DNA of 64,000 nt from an uncultured Parabacteroides sp. (GTDB taxonomy: Bacteria; Bacteroidota; Bacteroidia; Bacteroidales; Tannerellaceae): contig CASFNG010000005.1 of NCBI GenBank assembly GCA_949296075.1, positions 62,001-126,000 of the forward strand, in the 5' to 3' direction. The translations under genes were made by a program, and so were the position numbers. Below the pieces are notes generated by a model, which did not search any database, was not told where the DNA came from, and saw only the letters and a program-made list of their open reading frames with translations. Positions 42,598 to 52,124 of this stretch are shown here, in pieces (the first letter of the stretch is position 1; each line of letters begins with the position of its first letter).

Positions 42598-42629
42598 TTC
42601 GTTTTTTATGGAAATACGTTATACCTTTG
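42598..42629 (+). promoter_or_regulatory. Probable promoter of the first cargo gene
   Basis: TTCG (one base off TTTG) and TACCTTTG at 42622-42629 are 20 nt apart. The ATG of the next gene is 26 bases downstream. Confidence 0.45.
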
Positions 42630-42655
42630 CAAAACAATCATAGACAATAATAGTT

Positions 42656-43411
42656 ATGAAGCAAAGGCAACATACATTCCAATCACTGACAATAGAAGTG
42701 CTAACGGTGCTTCTGGCGTCCACAATATCATTCCCAGTGAGTGATGCTTTGGGGATGCAGCCAAGCATTCTCCCTTTTGTTATGGTAGCTTGTTATGTTG
42801 CTCTGAAACTCATTTACCATTTATGCCTCTCTCTGTCAGCACATATAATATCCCTTGCTTCTTTGTTCCGCCACAAACCTACGCAATCTGACCGACAAAC
42901 TAAAGATGACTGCGCTTTAACAACTGCTATGTCTGCGGTTGACAATAACAACTTTCAAATGAAACGGATGGAGTTATTTCATTACGAGTACCAGCATGAG
43001 GAACGACAATATCTGCAGCAAAAAGAAAGGGAAGAAGATGAAAAACTACAAGCCGTATTGCAATATACCCGAAATACATTCAGGCAATTTGATTTTAACG
43101 AAGAAGAAATATTCCAAATCTGTGAATGTGTCCGATACTTTGTCACCAATCAGCAAGCTCTACGTGTAAACATTCACATCAAGCGACGCGCTACCGTTAC
43201 CCAAATCTCACTAAAGAACTTTGCTTGGAATATTGCTTTCCAATACAACATCAGCCGGGATGTCACGGCGCAATTCGTTATGCAGACGTTCCACGAATGG
43301 TTTGCCAATTCAACCATTGATACCATCAGGAAGAATTTGCGCACAACGACTGGGAAACACAAGATTAAAATAGATGAGCATATCGTTTCTATTGTTCATA
43401 ATCTGCGATAG
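42656..43411 (+). CDS. Element-borne protein with N-terminal membrane segments, unknown function
   Basis: A 251-residue protein I do not recognise. Two hydrophobic segments (VLTVLLASTISFPVSDALG and LPFVMVACYVALKLIYHLCLSLSAHIISL) occupy residues 14-68. A charged, probably coiled-coil stretch (about 100-145, rich in E, Q and R) and a compact C-terminal region (about 150-251) follow. The pattern FDFNEEEIFQICECVRYFVTNQQ looks conserved in type for Bacteroides mobile-element proteins, but that is an impression. It stands alone at the left end with its own promoter and converges on the nuclease gene. Confidence 0.6.
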   Translation: MKQRQHTFQSLTIEVLTVLLASTISFPVSDALGMQPSILPFVMVACYVALKLIYHLCLSLSAHIISLASLFRHKPTQSDRQTKDDCALTTAMSAVDNNNFQMKRMELFHYEYQHEERQYLQQKEREEDEKLQAVLQYTRNTFRQFDFNEEEIFQICECVRYFVTNQQALRVNIHIKRRATVTQISLKNFAWNIAFQYNISRDVTAQFVMQTFHEWFANSTIDTIRKNLRTTTGKHKIKIDEHIVSIVHNLR

Positions 43412-43467
43412 CTCATCCAATACAAATCGTCTTGCATGGTGTTTTCATGTATTTTGTGTACAAATTG

Positions 43468-44610
43468 CTATTCTTCTACAATTTTCGCTTCTATACAAAC
43501 TTCGTCTGGTTTCAGTTCTATTTCATCATAAACCTCTATTGTTCTTATGCATTCTTCTATTTTCGGTTCCACATTAATAGTCAAAAATCCTTCTTTTTGA
43601 TAGTCCTCACAAAGAAATTTCCAAAATAAAGGCAATGCCTTAATTCCATCAGCAGGAATAAGGCTCATATGGAAATGCAGATAATCCTTTTGGACAAAAA
43701 CTGAGTTTTTGGGTCTGTACTCTAACTGATTCTTATATGTTTGGAAAACTTCTCTTTTTGCATCCCTTCCTGCATTGATCTGTGCTTTCGCAGCCTCATT
43801 TATGCCCCAATCATTACAATAGTAAAAATCATCATCAATTTTAACAATATCCTCTGGTCGGAAAGACACAACGAGTTTAGGCGTTTTAATGACTGTTTTT
43901 CCGACATTCTCAATTCTTATGTTTAGCTCACACCATCTTTTATCAATCCGTCTTGGTCTATTCCATGGCATTATAGATGCGTCAAAATTTGGAGAGGCTA
44001 AATCTTTTAACTGCGACAACAAAGTCCGTTCAAACGGCATCAACTCTTTATACTCATAATGTTTAATAGTTCTAACATATTCCGGATGTATCGCTATTTT
44101 TTCCTTTCCACCAAAAGTTATATGTACATCCGTAGCGTCCTTAAACTGACAGTTATTCACATACCAGTTATAAGTCGTTCTGTATCGTTCTAACTGATCT
44201 ACTATATCTTCCCATGATGCAATATCTATAGCAAACAGACCTTTAGCCCTATTTTCAATATCTTTCTTCCTAATCCATCTTTCTATCTTTGCATCTTTAT
44301 TCGCTGTAGTAGCAAAAACCAACAACTTTAACTTAGGCTCGAAATCCAATGCTTTTTTTATTTCGATATCAATTTCACTTTCTGTTAATTGAGCATTTGT
44401 GTAGTCATCCTTTCCTTTGCATTGAATACCACAGTAACCAGCATATTTTTCAACATACGAAAATACATCAACTCCATGCTGGTTTTGCCCCTGACGACCA
44501 TGCCGTTTAATAGTATCCTCACATACCCATATTTCACCCCACAATAGTTTGCAGAGTTTCTCAAAGTCTTGCCAATTACTTGGTTTTTTCAACTGAGTTT
44601 GCGCTATCAT
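43468..44610 (-). CDS. Solitary PD-(D/E)XK (Mrr-like) nuclease, probable defence protein
   Basis: A 380-residue protein. The N-terminal ~135 residues look like a restriction-endonuclease-like fold: NWQDFEKLCKLLWGEIW, then HGRQGQNQHGVDVFSY with Asp48, and CGIQCKGKDD where Gln63-Cys-Lys65 supplies the (E/Q)xK catalytic pair. A strand LKLLVFATTANKDAKIERW follows. The remaining ~240 residues, with a beta-rich run such as IRIENVGKTVIKTPKLVVSF, have no family I can name. This N-terminal module is found fused to various effectors in phage-defence genes. No methylase is adjacent in its orientation, so a type IV-like or abortive role is possible. It lies between the left-end gene and the type I R-M operon, on the opposite strand. 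Confidence 0.65.
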   Translation of the reverse strand: MIAQTQLKKPSNWQDFEKLCKLLWGEIWVCEDTIKRHGRQGQNQHGVDVFSYVEKYAGYCGIQCKGKDDYTNAQLTESEIDIEIKKALDFEPKLKLLVFATTANKDAKIERWIRKKDIENRAKGLFAIDIASWEDIVDQLERYRTTYNWYVNNCQFKDATDVHITFGGKEKIAIHPEYVRTIKHYEYKELMPFERTLLSQLKDLASPNFDASIMPWNRPRRIDKRWCELNIRIENVGKTVIKTPKLVVSFRPEDIVKIDDDFYYCNDWGINEAAKAQINAGRDAKREVFQTYKNQLEYRPKNSVFVQKDYLHFHMSLIPADGIKALPLFWKFLCEDYQKEGFLTINVEPKIEECIRTIEVYDEIELKPDEVCIEAKIVEE

Positions 44611-45005
44611 ACATTACATCATTTTACCATTACAAATACAAATTTACAACAAAATATCAAATAGACAGCATAAACCATCAAGTTTGCATACATTCTATGC
44701 TTTTTCGTATAATTTTAGCAGTTAAAGCAAAAGCACATACATCCTCATCTTAAACTCTTTTCAAAATGGAAGTAATCATTTTATACTTGGATTTGGTATA
44801 CGAGAAACTCCTGTTTTATGCCACAAACATCACAAAATTGCATATAAAATAACGAAACGCTAATAATGTCTGACCTGCATTGATATTCATCACCTTAATT
44901 ATATGAAACGCTTGTTATTTGTAGTCCACTACTATAATCTAACCTTTGCACAGTCTCTAAATCAGTTATATAACATTAAATATCTGGTTACAAGGCATAT
45001 TTATC
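44611..45005. other. Divergent intergenic region between the nuclease and the R-M operon
   Basis: No gene is seen in these 395 AT-rich bases. On the minus strand TAAATTTG (44646-44639) lies 29 bases before the nuclease ATG and could be its -7 box. On the plus strand the -7 match for the R-M operon lies just beyond, at 45018. Confidence 0.4.
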
Positions 45006-45248
45006 ATGCAAAATCACTATATTTGCATCCAAAGCAATAAATTGAATACAGTGGAAGACTTGAACCAATTAAAATTAGTGTTGGTTAAAAAGAAAAGAAC
45101 CAACAAATGGTTGGCAGAACAGTTGGGGGTTAATCAAACGACTGTTTCCAAGTGGTGTACTAATACAACCCAGCCAGACTTGGCAACGCTGAAACGTATA
45201 TCGGAGTTGTTGGAGGTTAGTGTGAGCGAGATTATCAATTTTGAATAA
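45006..45248 (+). CDS. Small HTH (Xre/Cro-type) regulator of the R-M locus
   Basis: At most 80 residues, a single Xre-type helix-turn-helix domain (LVKKKRTNKWLAEQLGVNQTTVSKWCTNTTQPDLATLKRISELLEV). A -7 match TATATTTG at 45018-45025 lies inside the first codons, so the real start is probably further down, such as the in-frame TTG at 45042 or GTG at 45051 (about 65 residues). The stop is 12 bases before hsdR. Its size and place fit a controller protein that delays restriction when the element enters a new host. Confidence 0.8.
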   Translation: MQNHYICIQSNKLNTVEDLNQLKLVLVKKKRTNKWLAEQLGVNQTTVSKWCTNTTQPDLATLKRISELLEVSVSEIINFE

Positions 45249-45259
45249 GATGTACGATT

Positions 45260-48200
45260 ATGGGCAATACCAAATTTAATGAGAACACCAGAGTACAAGT
45301 TCCGGCGGCACTCCATTTGTGCAAGCTGGGCTATACTTATTTGGATAACATCTGTGCCTACGACACTAAGACAAACATCTTGATTGACGTTTTCTTGAAT
45401 GCAGTAAAACGCCTTAATCCCGGATTGTCAGGCTCGGAGGTATCACTATTGTATGCTAAAATTGTGAATATTGCCAATAACGATGATTTGGGGCGTGAGT
45501 TTTACCAGTTGCTTTCAGCGAACAGCGGCACGAAACTTATTGATTTTGAAAATCCCGAAAACAACGACTGGCATGTGACCACGGAATTTACTTGTGAGAA
45601 TGAAGACACAGAAGATGAGTTTCGTCCTGACATCACTTGTTTTGTAAATGGTCTTCCTCTTGCTTTCATTGAGGTCAAGAAGCCGAACAACCGTGAAGGT
45701 ATTTTGGCAGAAAGAGAGCGCATCAATAAGCGAATGGGCAAGTCGTGCTTCCGCCGTTTCTTCAACATTACTCAACTGATGATTTTCTCCAATAACCAAG
45801 AGTATGACACTGACAGCCGTGTGCCCATACAAGGGGCTTTTTATTGCTGTACGGCTAAGGAGAAGGCATTTTTCAATGTGTTCCGTGAGGAGGACAAACG
45901 GTATGTGCCAAATTATCCTTATCGGGTTATAACCGATGAAATAGAGAACAAAGTTTTGAAACACCGCAACTGTGTGGTCATTAAAAACTTGCAAGAATAT
46001 CAAACCAACAAGTCGGTAGCTACGCCAACAAACCGTATCATCACCTCTATGCTGAGCAAGGAGAGATTTTTATTCCTGCTACGTTATGGATTTGCATACG
46101 TGGAACGCAAAATAGAACTGGCTGATGGCACACAGGGAACTCAATTACAAAAGCATGTGATGCGTTATCAGCAGTTGTTCGCTTCGTATGCCATCCGCAA
46201 CGCTTTATCAAGAGGCGTGAAAAGTGGTATCATTTGGCATACGCAAGGAAGTGGGAAAACTGCGCTCGCCTATTACAGCGTGAAAAGTCTGACAGACTAT
46301 TTTGCACAGCGTAATGTGGTGGCAAAGTTCTATTTCATAGTTGACCGTATTGACTTGATGGAACAAGCTACGGATGAATTTGCCGCCCGTGGGCTTGTAG
46401 TCCACAATGCCAAGAGCCGCAAAGAATTGATGGATGATATAGCAAGCAGGGAAGTAACAAGCAATGATGAGGGAAAACCTGAAATCATGGTGGTCAACAT
46501 CCAAAAATTCAAAGAGGACAAAGCCAAAGTGACGGTGGAAGATAGTTACAGCACTCATTTGCAACGGATTTTCTTCGTTGATGAAGCGCACCGTGGCTAT
46601 AATCCGCAAGGTAGTTTCTTGGCAAACCTTTTGGAGGCAGACAAAAACGCAGTCAAAATCGCATTGACAGGAACACCGCTATTGAAAGAGGAACGCGAAT
46701 CGTGGCGAGTATTCGGTGACTACATTCATACATACTATTACGACAAATCCATTGCAGATGGCTACACCTGCAAATTGATGCGCGAGCCTGTCGAAACAAT
46801 ATATAAAGAGAAGATTGAGAATATCCTCGACCAGTTGGCTGGCAATGTGGAAGTCAAAAAGTCGGACATTGACCGTAATCAAATTATGGAGCATGAAAGC
46901 TACCTGAATGCTCTATTAGATTATATCATATCAGACTTCCGCCGCTTCCGAAAGGAACAAAACGACGAAACAGTGGGCGCAATGATAGTATGCCGCACAA
47001 ATCCACAGGCAAGGGAACTATATCGCCTTTGGCAGGAACGCTTCAATATGGCAAGCAAGGTTAGCAAATACCAAGAGCAACAAGTGTTCATGGCAGCAGA
47101 ACCGATGCTCCAATACGGGAACTACAAGCCATTGACCGCATCGCTCATACTGCATGACGAGGGTGACAAACAGGAACGCAAGGCGTATATTGAAGGCTTT
47201 AAGAAACAGCAGGAGATTGATGTCCTCATTGTCAACAAGATGCTTCTTACTGGCTTTGACGCGCCACGTTTGAAGAAATTATATTTGGGCCGTTCTCTCG
47301 ATGGACATGACTTGCTGCAAGCCCTTACAAGGGTAAATCGTCCTTATCATGATTTCAAGTATGGTTATGTAGTGGACTTTGTGGACATCAAGGAAAACTT
47401 TGATGCAACCAATGACCGTTATTTGCGAGAGCTTAACCGTACTTCGGACGAATCAGATAATCCGCATACCGAAAATATCGCCAACGATATATTGGTCAGC
47501 AAAGAAGACGTAAAGGCCAAGATAAAAGAGATAAAGAGTGTGCTCTTCAATTTCACGGTTGATAATGTAGAGGAGTTTCGCAAACAAATAGACGAGATAG
47601 AAAATAAGGATAGTCTGTATGAGCTGCGCAACACGCTCTCCGATGCCAAAGCTATCATCAATCAAGTACGTTCTTTTGGAGATGAAGAAACCAAAGAAAA
47701 ACTTGCTTCGCTCCCTATGGGAAGAATACCCTCCCTTATAACAGAGGTCACCCACCGCATTGAGCGCATCAATCTTTTTGAAAGCACAGAACACAAGGCT
47801 GATGTTTCCGGCATTATCAATGTAGCTCTTTCGGAACTGGAGTTTGAGTTCAAAAAAGGAATGCCCGAAGAGTTGCGGATTGTTGTCAATGATATTCGGG
47901 AGCGTTGCGAGCGAGTACAAGCAGAGTTTGAGGCAAATTTCGATACCAGAGAAGAACGGTATGTTATCCTCGCCGATGAGTTCCGCGAATATTTCCGTAA
48001 AAAAGGATTTGTGCCGCAAAGCACCGAGGATGTCAAGGCAAGCATTCAATATATGGATGAGGTAATGAAGAAAATACGCGAAATCAACCGTCGCAACAAC
48101 ATCCTTAAACGTAAATATAAAGGAGATGAGCGGTTTGTCCGCATCCACAAGCGCATTGAGGAACAGAACCAAAAGCGTGAACGTCCTATCATATCAGCAC

Positions 48201-48430
48201 ACGAATATGAGATTGCCGAGAACTTAGCCAAGATGAAAGACGAGATAGACAGACGGCTATTCCTTGACATCAACATTCTCGACAACGAACCTGCATTTGG
48301 CCAAGATGTGTTGTCTATCGTAGGCAAGGAACTTATAGCCATGAAGATAAGGACAGACATCAAAGACCGAAAATATTTAAGCAACTTAATAACAACAGAA
48401 TATTTACAACAACGTAATTACGCATATTAA
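45260..48430 (+). CDS. hsdR: Type I restriction enzyme, R (endonuclease/translocase) subunit
   Basis: A 1,056-residue subunit. The N-terminal PD-(D/E)XK nuclease is visible as FRPDITCF with Asp124 and LAFIEVKKP with Glu138 and Lys140. The SF2 translocase follows, with Walker A HTQGSGKTAL, the DEAH box in FFVDEAHRGY, SLTGTPL-type motif III (ALTGTPLLKEE) and motif VI QALTRVNRPY. A helical C-terminus binds the HsdM/HsdS core. It cleaves DNA after translocating from unmethylated target sites. It is the second gene of the operon; hsdM begins with the base after its stop codon. Confidence 0.95.
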   Translation: MGNTKFNENTRVQVPAALHLCKLGYTYLDNICAYDTKTNILIDVFLNAVKRLNPGLSGSEVSLLYAKIVNIANNDDLGREFYQLLSANSGTKLIDFENPENNDWHVTTEFTCENEDTEDEFRPDITCFVNGLPLAFIEVKKPNNREGILAERERINKRMGKSCFRRFFNITQLMIFSNNQEYDTDSRVPIQGAFYCCTAKEKAFFNVFREEDKRYVPNYPYRVITDEIENKVLKHRNCVVIKNLQEYQTNKSVATPTNRIITSMLSKERFLFLLRYGFAYVERKIELADGTQGTQLQKHVMRYQQLFASYAIRNALSRGVKSGIIWHTQGSGKTALAYYSVKSLTDYFAQRNVVAKFYFIVDRIDLMEQATDEFAARGLVVHNAKSRKELMDDIASREVTSNDEGKPEIMVVNIQKFKEDKAKVTVEDSYSTHLQRIFFVDEAHRGYNPQGSFLANLLEADKNAVKIALTGTPLLKEERESWRVFGDYIHTYYYDKSIADGYTCKLMREPVETIYKEKIENILDQLAGNVEVKKSDIDRNQIMEHESYLNALLDYIISDFRRFRKEQNDETVGAMIVCRTNPQARELYRLWQERFNMASKVSKYQEQQVFMAAEPMLQYGNYKPLTASLILHDEGDKQERKAYIEGFKKQQEIDVLIVNKMLLTGFDAPRLKKLYLGRSLDGHDLLQALTRVNRPYHDFKYGYVVDFVDIKENFDATNDRYLRELNRTSDESDNPHTENIANDILVSKEDVKAKIKEIKSVLFNFTVDNVEEFRKQIDEIENKDSLYELRNTLSDAKAIINQVRSFGDEETKEKLASLPMGRIPSLITEVTHRIERINLFESTEHKADVSGIINVALSELEFEFKKGMPEELRIVVNDIRERCERVQAEFEANFDTREERYVILADEFREYFRKKGFVPQSTEDVKASIQYMDEVMKKIREINRRNNILKRKYKGDERFVRIHKRIEEQNQKRERPIISAHEYEIAENLAKMKDEIDRRLFLDINILDNEPAFGQDVLSIVGKELIAMKIRTDIKDRKYLSNLITTEYLQQRNYAY

Positions 48431-50089
48431 ATGAGTAATATCAACATATCCGAGGCCACCATAGCCCTCATTGATTCTTTGAAAAGTACTACCAGTGCCT
48501 TTGGATTGGCAGGTACGGGAAGTGAGTACAAGATAGTGACAGAAATGTTCCTCTATAAGTTCTTCAATGACAAGTTTGGCTATGAAGCCAAGCGTGACCC
48601 GATGTATGGGGAACGCTTGTCAAAAGCGGAGAAATGGGATGCCGAGTATGACACATTCACCGAGGAGGAAGTGGAAGATTTGTTCAGCTATCTGCCACAT
48701 TCCGTACCACGTCTGAAACCCGAACATACGTTGTCGCATCTCTATAACTCTGCCACAAAGGGCGATTTCTCCACTTTACTCGATGCCACATTGGTAGATA
48801 TTGCCTCGCTCAATGCCGAAACATTTTCTGTTACCACATCGGGCAAAAGCAAAGTCAATATCTTCTTTCCGCTGACAACCTACGTCACTGATACGCAGAA
48901 ACGTGACGAGTTTGCCAAATCGCTGATGCGCAATGTGGCTTCATTTAATTTTGAAGATGTTTTTGATGAGAAATACGATTTCTTCTCACGCATTTTCGAG
49001 CATCTGCTGAAAGGTTTCAACAACGCAGGTGGCGGAAAATATGCCGAATATTACACACCACGTGCCATCGCACAAGTGATGGCTCGCCTGTTGGTAGGTG
49101 ACAACACGGATTTGCGTGGCGTGACCTGTTATGACCCTTCGGCAGGAACAGGCACATTGCTTATGGCACTGGCACATCAAATAGGCGAAGAACGTTGTAC
49201 TATTTTTTCGCAAGACATTTCAGAAAAGTCCACGGAAATGCTTCGCTTGAATTTGATTCTTAATAACTTTGCAGCCTCGCTGCCCAATGTGGTACAAGGC
49301 AATACGCTCACAGAACCGTCCCATAAGGAGAGTAACGGTGTGTTACGCAAGTTTGATTTTATTGTTTCCAATCCTCCATTCAAACTTGATTTCCCTGAAT
49401 ATCGCGATACATTAGCATCCGATACCATCCGCTTTTGGGCTGGAGTGCCCAATGCAGTGAAAAAGGTTGACCCGATGAAGCCCAAGATGGCTATCTATAC
49501 CTGCTTCATACAGCATGTGCTTAACTCTTTGAAGCCAACAGGCAAGGCTGCCATTGTCATTCCCACTGGTTTCATCACAGCCAAGAGCGGTGTTGAGAAG
49601 CGCATCTTGCAGCGTGTTGTAGATGAACGATGGGTGTATGGCGTTGTTTCCATGCCAAGCAATGTATTCGCTACAACTGGAACCAACGTGTCGGTTATCT
49701 TCTTTGATAAGTCGGCCAATCACGATAAGGTTATCTTAATTGATGCAAGCAAATTAGGCGAGGAGTATAAAGAGGGGAACAACCAAAAACGCCGTCTTCG
49801 TGACTTTGAGATAGACCAGATAGTCAATACGTTCCAAAACAAAAAAGCAGTGGATGATTTCTCAGTAGCCGTAACTTACGATGAAATCAAGGAAAAAGGT
49901 TACAGCCTTTCAGCCGGGCAGTATTTCGACATCAAGATTGACTATGTGGATATAACAGAGGAGGAATTTAATGCCAGAATGGATGAGTATAAACGGACGC
50001 TTGCTGAACAATTTGCTGAAAGCCGCCGATTGGAGGCAGAGATAATGAGGCAATTGGATAGTCTGCAATTCAATAACATTAAAGAATAA
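48431..50089 (+). CDS. hsdM: Type I restriction enzyme, M (N6-adenine methyltransferase) subunit
   Basis: A 552-residue subunit with an N-terminal helical HsdM domain (about 5-150) and a gamma-class N6-adenine methyltransferase. The SAM motif is CYDPSAGTGTLL (Asp235 on) and the catalytic motif is VSNPPF (314-317). The C-terminal tail is coiled-coil-like (EEFNARMDEYKRTLAEQFAES). With HsdS it methylates the adenines in a bipartite site; with HsdR added it restricts. It directly abuts hsdR (TAA then ATG), and rhuM follows 6 bases later. Confidence 0.96.
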   Translation: MSNINISEATIALIDSLKSTTSAFGLAGTGSEYKIVTEMFLYKFFNDKFGYEAKRDPMYGERLSKAEKWDAEYDTFTEEEVEDLFSYLPHSVPRLKPEHTLSHLYNSATKGDFSTLLDATLVDIASLNAETFSVTTSGKSKVNIFFPLTTYVTDTQKRDEFAKSLMRNVASFNFEDVFDEKYDFFSRIFEHLLKGFNNAGGGKYAEYYTPRAIAQVMARLLVGDNTDLRGVTCYDPSAGTGTLLMALAHQIGEERCTIFSQDISEKSTEMLRLNLILNNFAASLPNVVQGNTLTEPSHKESNGVLRKFDFIVSNPPFKLDFPEYRDTLASDTIRFWAGVPNAVKKVDPMKPKMAIYTCFIQHVLNSLKPTGKAAIVIPTGFITAKSGVEKRILQRVVDERWVYGVVSMPSNVFATTGTNVSVIFFDKSANHDKVILIDASKLGEEYKEGNNQKRRLRDFEIDQIVNTFQNKKAVDDFSVAVTYDEIKEKGYSLSAGQYFDIKIDYVDITEEEFNARMDEYKRTLAEQFAESRRLEAEIMRQLDSLQFNNIKE

Positions 50090-50095
50090 GCAACC

Positions 50096-51085
50096 ATGGC
50101 AAACGAAATACAATTTCTACTTTACAATATGCCTGAAGAAGAGGGCAAAGTGCAGGTCATCATCAAAGACGATACAATTTGGTGTACTCAAAAGGCAATG
50201 GCTCAACTTTTTGGGGTTGGTGTTCCAGCTATTAGCAAACATCTGAAAAATATCTTTGAAGAGGGGGAACTTCAGATGGATTCAGTTATTTCCAAAATGG
50301 AAACAACTGCCGCAGACAATAAGAATTACTCAACAACATTTTATTCGCTTGATGCTATTATTGCTGTTGGTTACCGTGTCAACTCAATGAAAGCCACCCG
50401 TTTCCGCCAATGGGCAACAAAGATACTCAACGAGTATATTCGTAAAGGTTTCGTATTGGATGATGACAGGTTGAAGCAAGGAACGACTGTATTCGGAAAG
50501 GATTATTTCCGCGAGTTGCTTGAAAGGGTACGCTCCATTCGTGCAAGTGAACGGCGCATTTGGCAACAGATTACGGATATTTATGCCGAATGCAGTACAG
50601 ACTATGACCGCAATTCCCCGACAACAAAAGAGTTTTACGCAATGGTGCAAAACCGTTTCCACTATGCTATTACCGGACAGACAGCAGCAGAAATCATCTA
50701 CACCAAGGCAGACCATACCAAAGAACACATGGGACTGACCACGTGGAAGAACTCTCCCAAAGGGCGAATACTCAAATCTGATGTGTCGATAGCGAAGAAT
50801 TATTTGGACGAGAAACAAATCCGGCAACTGGAACGTACGGTAACTTCTTATTTTGACTATATAGAAAATCAAATTGAGCGTCAAAACCCTTTCACCATGG
50901 AGCAATTCGCCGCAAGCGTAAACAAGTTCCTGACGTTCAATGATTATAAAATCTTGCCCGACAAGGGACGTGTTTCTGCCGCACAAGCAAAGGCAAAAGC
51001 CGAAAGTGAGTACGACATATTCAATCGTACCCAGCGAATTGACTCCGATTTCGACAAAGAAATAAGAGATATGCTGGGGAAATAG
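50096..51085 (+). CDS. RhuM-family protein inside the R-M operon
   Basis: A 329-residue cytoplasmic protein of the RhuM (virulence RhuM) family. It has an N-terminal HTH-like part (DTIWCTQKAMAQLFGVGVPAISKHLKNIFEEGEL), then YSLDAIIAVGYRVNSMKATRFRQWATKIL, and a helical C-terminus (about 250-329). The family was named from a Salmonella pathogenicity island gene and often occurs between hsdM and hsdS in type I R-M operons. Its function is not settled. Here it lies 6 bases after hsdM and is followed at once by a perfect 28-bp palindrome. Confidence 0.88.
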   Translation: MANEIQFLLYNMPEEEGKVQVIIKDDTIWCTQKAMAQLFGVGVPAISKHLKNIFEEGELQMDSVISKMETTAADNKNYSTTFYSLDAIIAVGYRVNSMKATRFRQWATKILNEYIRKGFVLDDDRLKQGTTVFGKDYFRELLERVRSIRASERRIWQQITDIYAECSTDYDRNSPTTKEFYAMVQNRFHYAITGQTAAEIIYTKADHTKEHMGLTTWKNSPKGRILKSDVSIAKNYLDEKQIRQLERTVTSYFDYIENQIERQNPFTMEQFAASVNKFLTFNDYKILPDKGRVSAAQAKAKAESEYDIFNRTQRIDSDFDKEIRDMLGK

Positions 51086-51113
51086 CAAATCGGTAATTGT
51101 AATTACCGATTTG
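51086..51113. repeat. Perfect 28-bp palindrome between rhuM and the next gene
   Basis: CAAATCGGTAATT, two bases, AATTACCGATTTG: 13-base perfect arms starting on the base after the rhuM stop. There is no T-run after it, so it is not an ordinary terminator. It could be an operator or an mRNA hairpin limiting expression of the specificity genes. Confidence 0.75.
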
Positions 51114-51141
51114 GAATGGGAATTTTAGAGCAGAACAGACA

Positions 51142-51522
51142 ATGAGCACAACGTGTCGCAATGACAATATGGATGATTACGACAGCTTGCTGGAGAGCAT
51201 GAACGGAATCGTTGAACAGATGCAAGGGCTTGCCGATATGGCGGTAGTTGAATACACTACGTTGGTGAAGGATATTTGTAGCCGCAAAGCTACGCAAAAC
51301 GAAGTGGGACTTCTGTTTGATTATATGTTCAGCTTTCTTGGCGATGAACGTATGCTACAACTGTTCAAGCATGTATGCCGCCACTATTTCTATACTTATC
51401 CCGGCTTAATACATTCATACATATTGGATTATCGAAAAGAATATGACCCGGAGAGTTTGGTAGGAACGGAATATGAGTATCTTTTGAACAACGATGAAAG
51501 TTTAGAAAACAAAGAACAATGA
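51142..51522 (+). CDS. Small acidic protein of unknown function upstream of hsdS
   Basis: A 126-residue helical, acidic protein (MDDYDSLLESMNGIVEQMQGLADMAVVEY, later FSFLGDERMLQLFKHVCRHYFYTYPGLIHSYI). There is no signal peptide, membrane segment or recognised motif. It overlaps the start of the first hsdS frame by four bases, so it is translated with it. By position it could modulate HsdS or the R-M complex, but nothing in the sequence says how. Confidence 0.65.
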   Translation: MSTTCRNDNMDDYDSLLESMNGIVEQMQGLADMAVVEYTTLVKDICSRKATQNEVGLLFDYMFSFLGDERMLQLFKHVCRHYFYTYPGLIHSYILDYRKEYDPESLVGTEYEYLLNNDESLENKEQ

Positions 51523-52124
51523 AGATGGAACTGAGAAAATATAAATTGGGTGAATGCCTAAAACTTATAGAGAATGGGGCTGTTATCAAGCAATTCAAGG
51601 ATGGCAAGGGCATTCCTATTACTCGAATTGAAACTTTATCAAACAATAGTTTCAATCGGAACAGATTGGGGTATGCCAATATTGTTAACGCTAATGAATA
51701 TGCTCATTATATTCTTGATGATAAAGACTTGTTAATGTCGCATATAAATAGCCGTATATTCCTTGGGCGAACAGTATTATATCGTAAGCGTCCTGATGAG
51801 CAGATTATACATGGAATGAACTTATTAAGATTAAAAACGGACGAATGTTTGCTAAACCCAACATATGCTTATTTCCTTTTCCAAACTACATACTTCAAAA
51901 AATGTATAGATACAATCAGAAAAGATGCCATAAACCAATCAAGTATAGCAATTTCTGACATCAAAAATATTACAATTCAAATACCGCCAATAGATGAACA
52001 AAACCAAATTGCAGAATCTTTGGATACTTTAGAACGAAAAATATCCCTTAACCGTTCGATAAATGATAATTTAGCGCTGCTTGGCCGTTCATCAAGAGTG
52101 GCAGAAGTTCATCGCGCTGTTTAG
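51519..52124 (+). pseudogene. hsdS: hsdS, expression-locus N-terminal half, currently cut off by inversion
   Basis: The frame begins MKMELRKYKLGECLKLIENG and runs through one target-recognition domain to the first conserved helix (SLDTLERKISLNRSINDNL) at about residue 185. It then crosses the 18-bp site at 52057 and reads 17 unrelated residues of antisense sequence to a stop. A complete HsdS would continue EKMAKQLYDYW, which is found at the other sites. This is a reversible truncation, not decay. It is the only hsdS half in line with hsdM, so a full enzyme from this operon needs an inversion. Half-S proteins can sometimes dimerise, so partial activity is possible. Confidence 0.88.

Larger units (their letters stand above)
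42216..42655. other. Intergenic region across the left boundary of the mobile element
   Basis: These 440 bases hold the terminator at 42249-42285, about 85 bases of host DNA, the left direct repeat at 42370 and about 270 bases of element DNA with a promoter near 42598-42629. No gene is seen. Confidence 0.6.
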
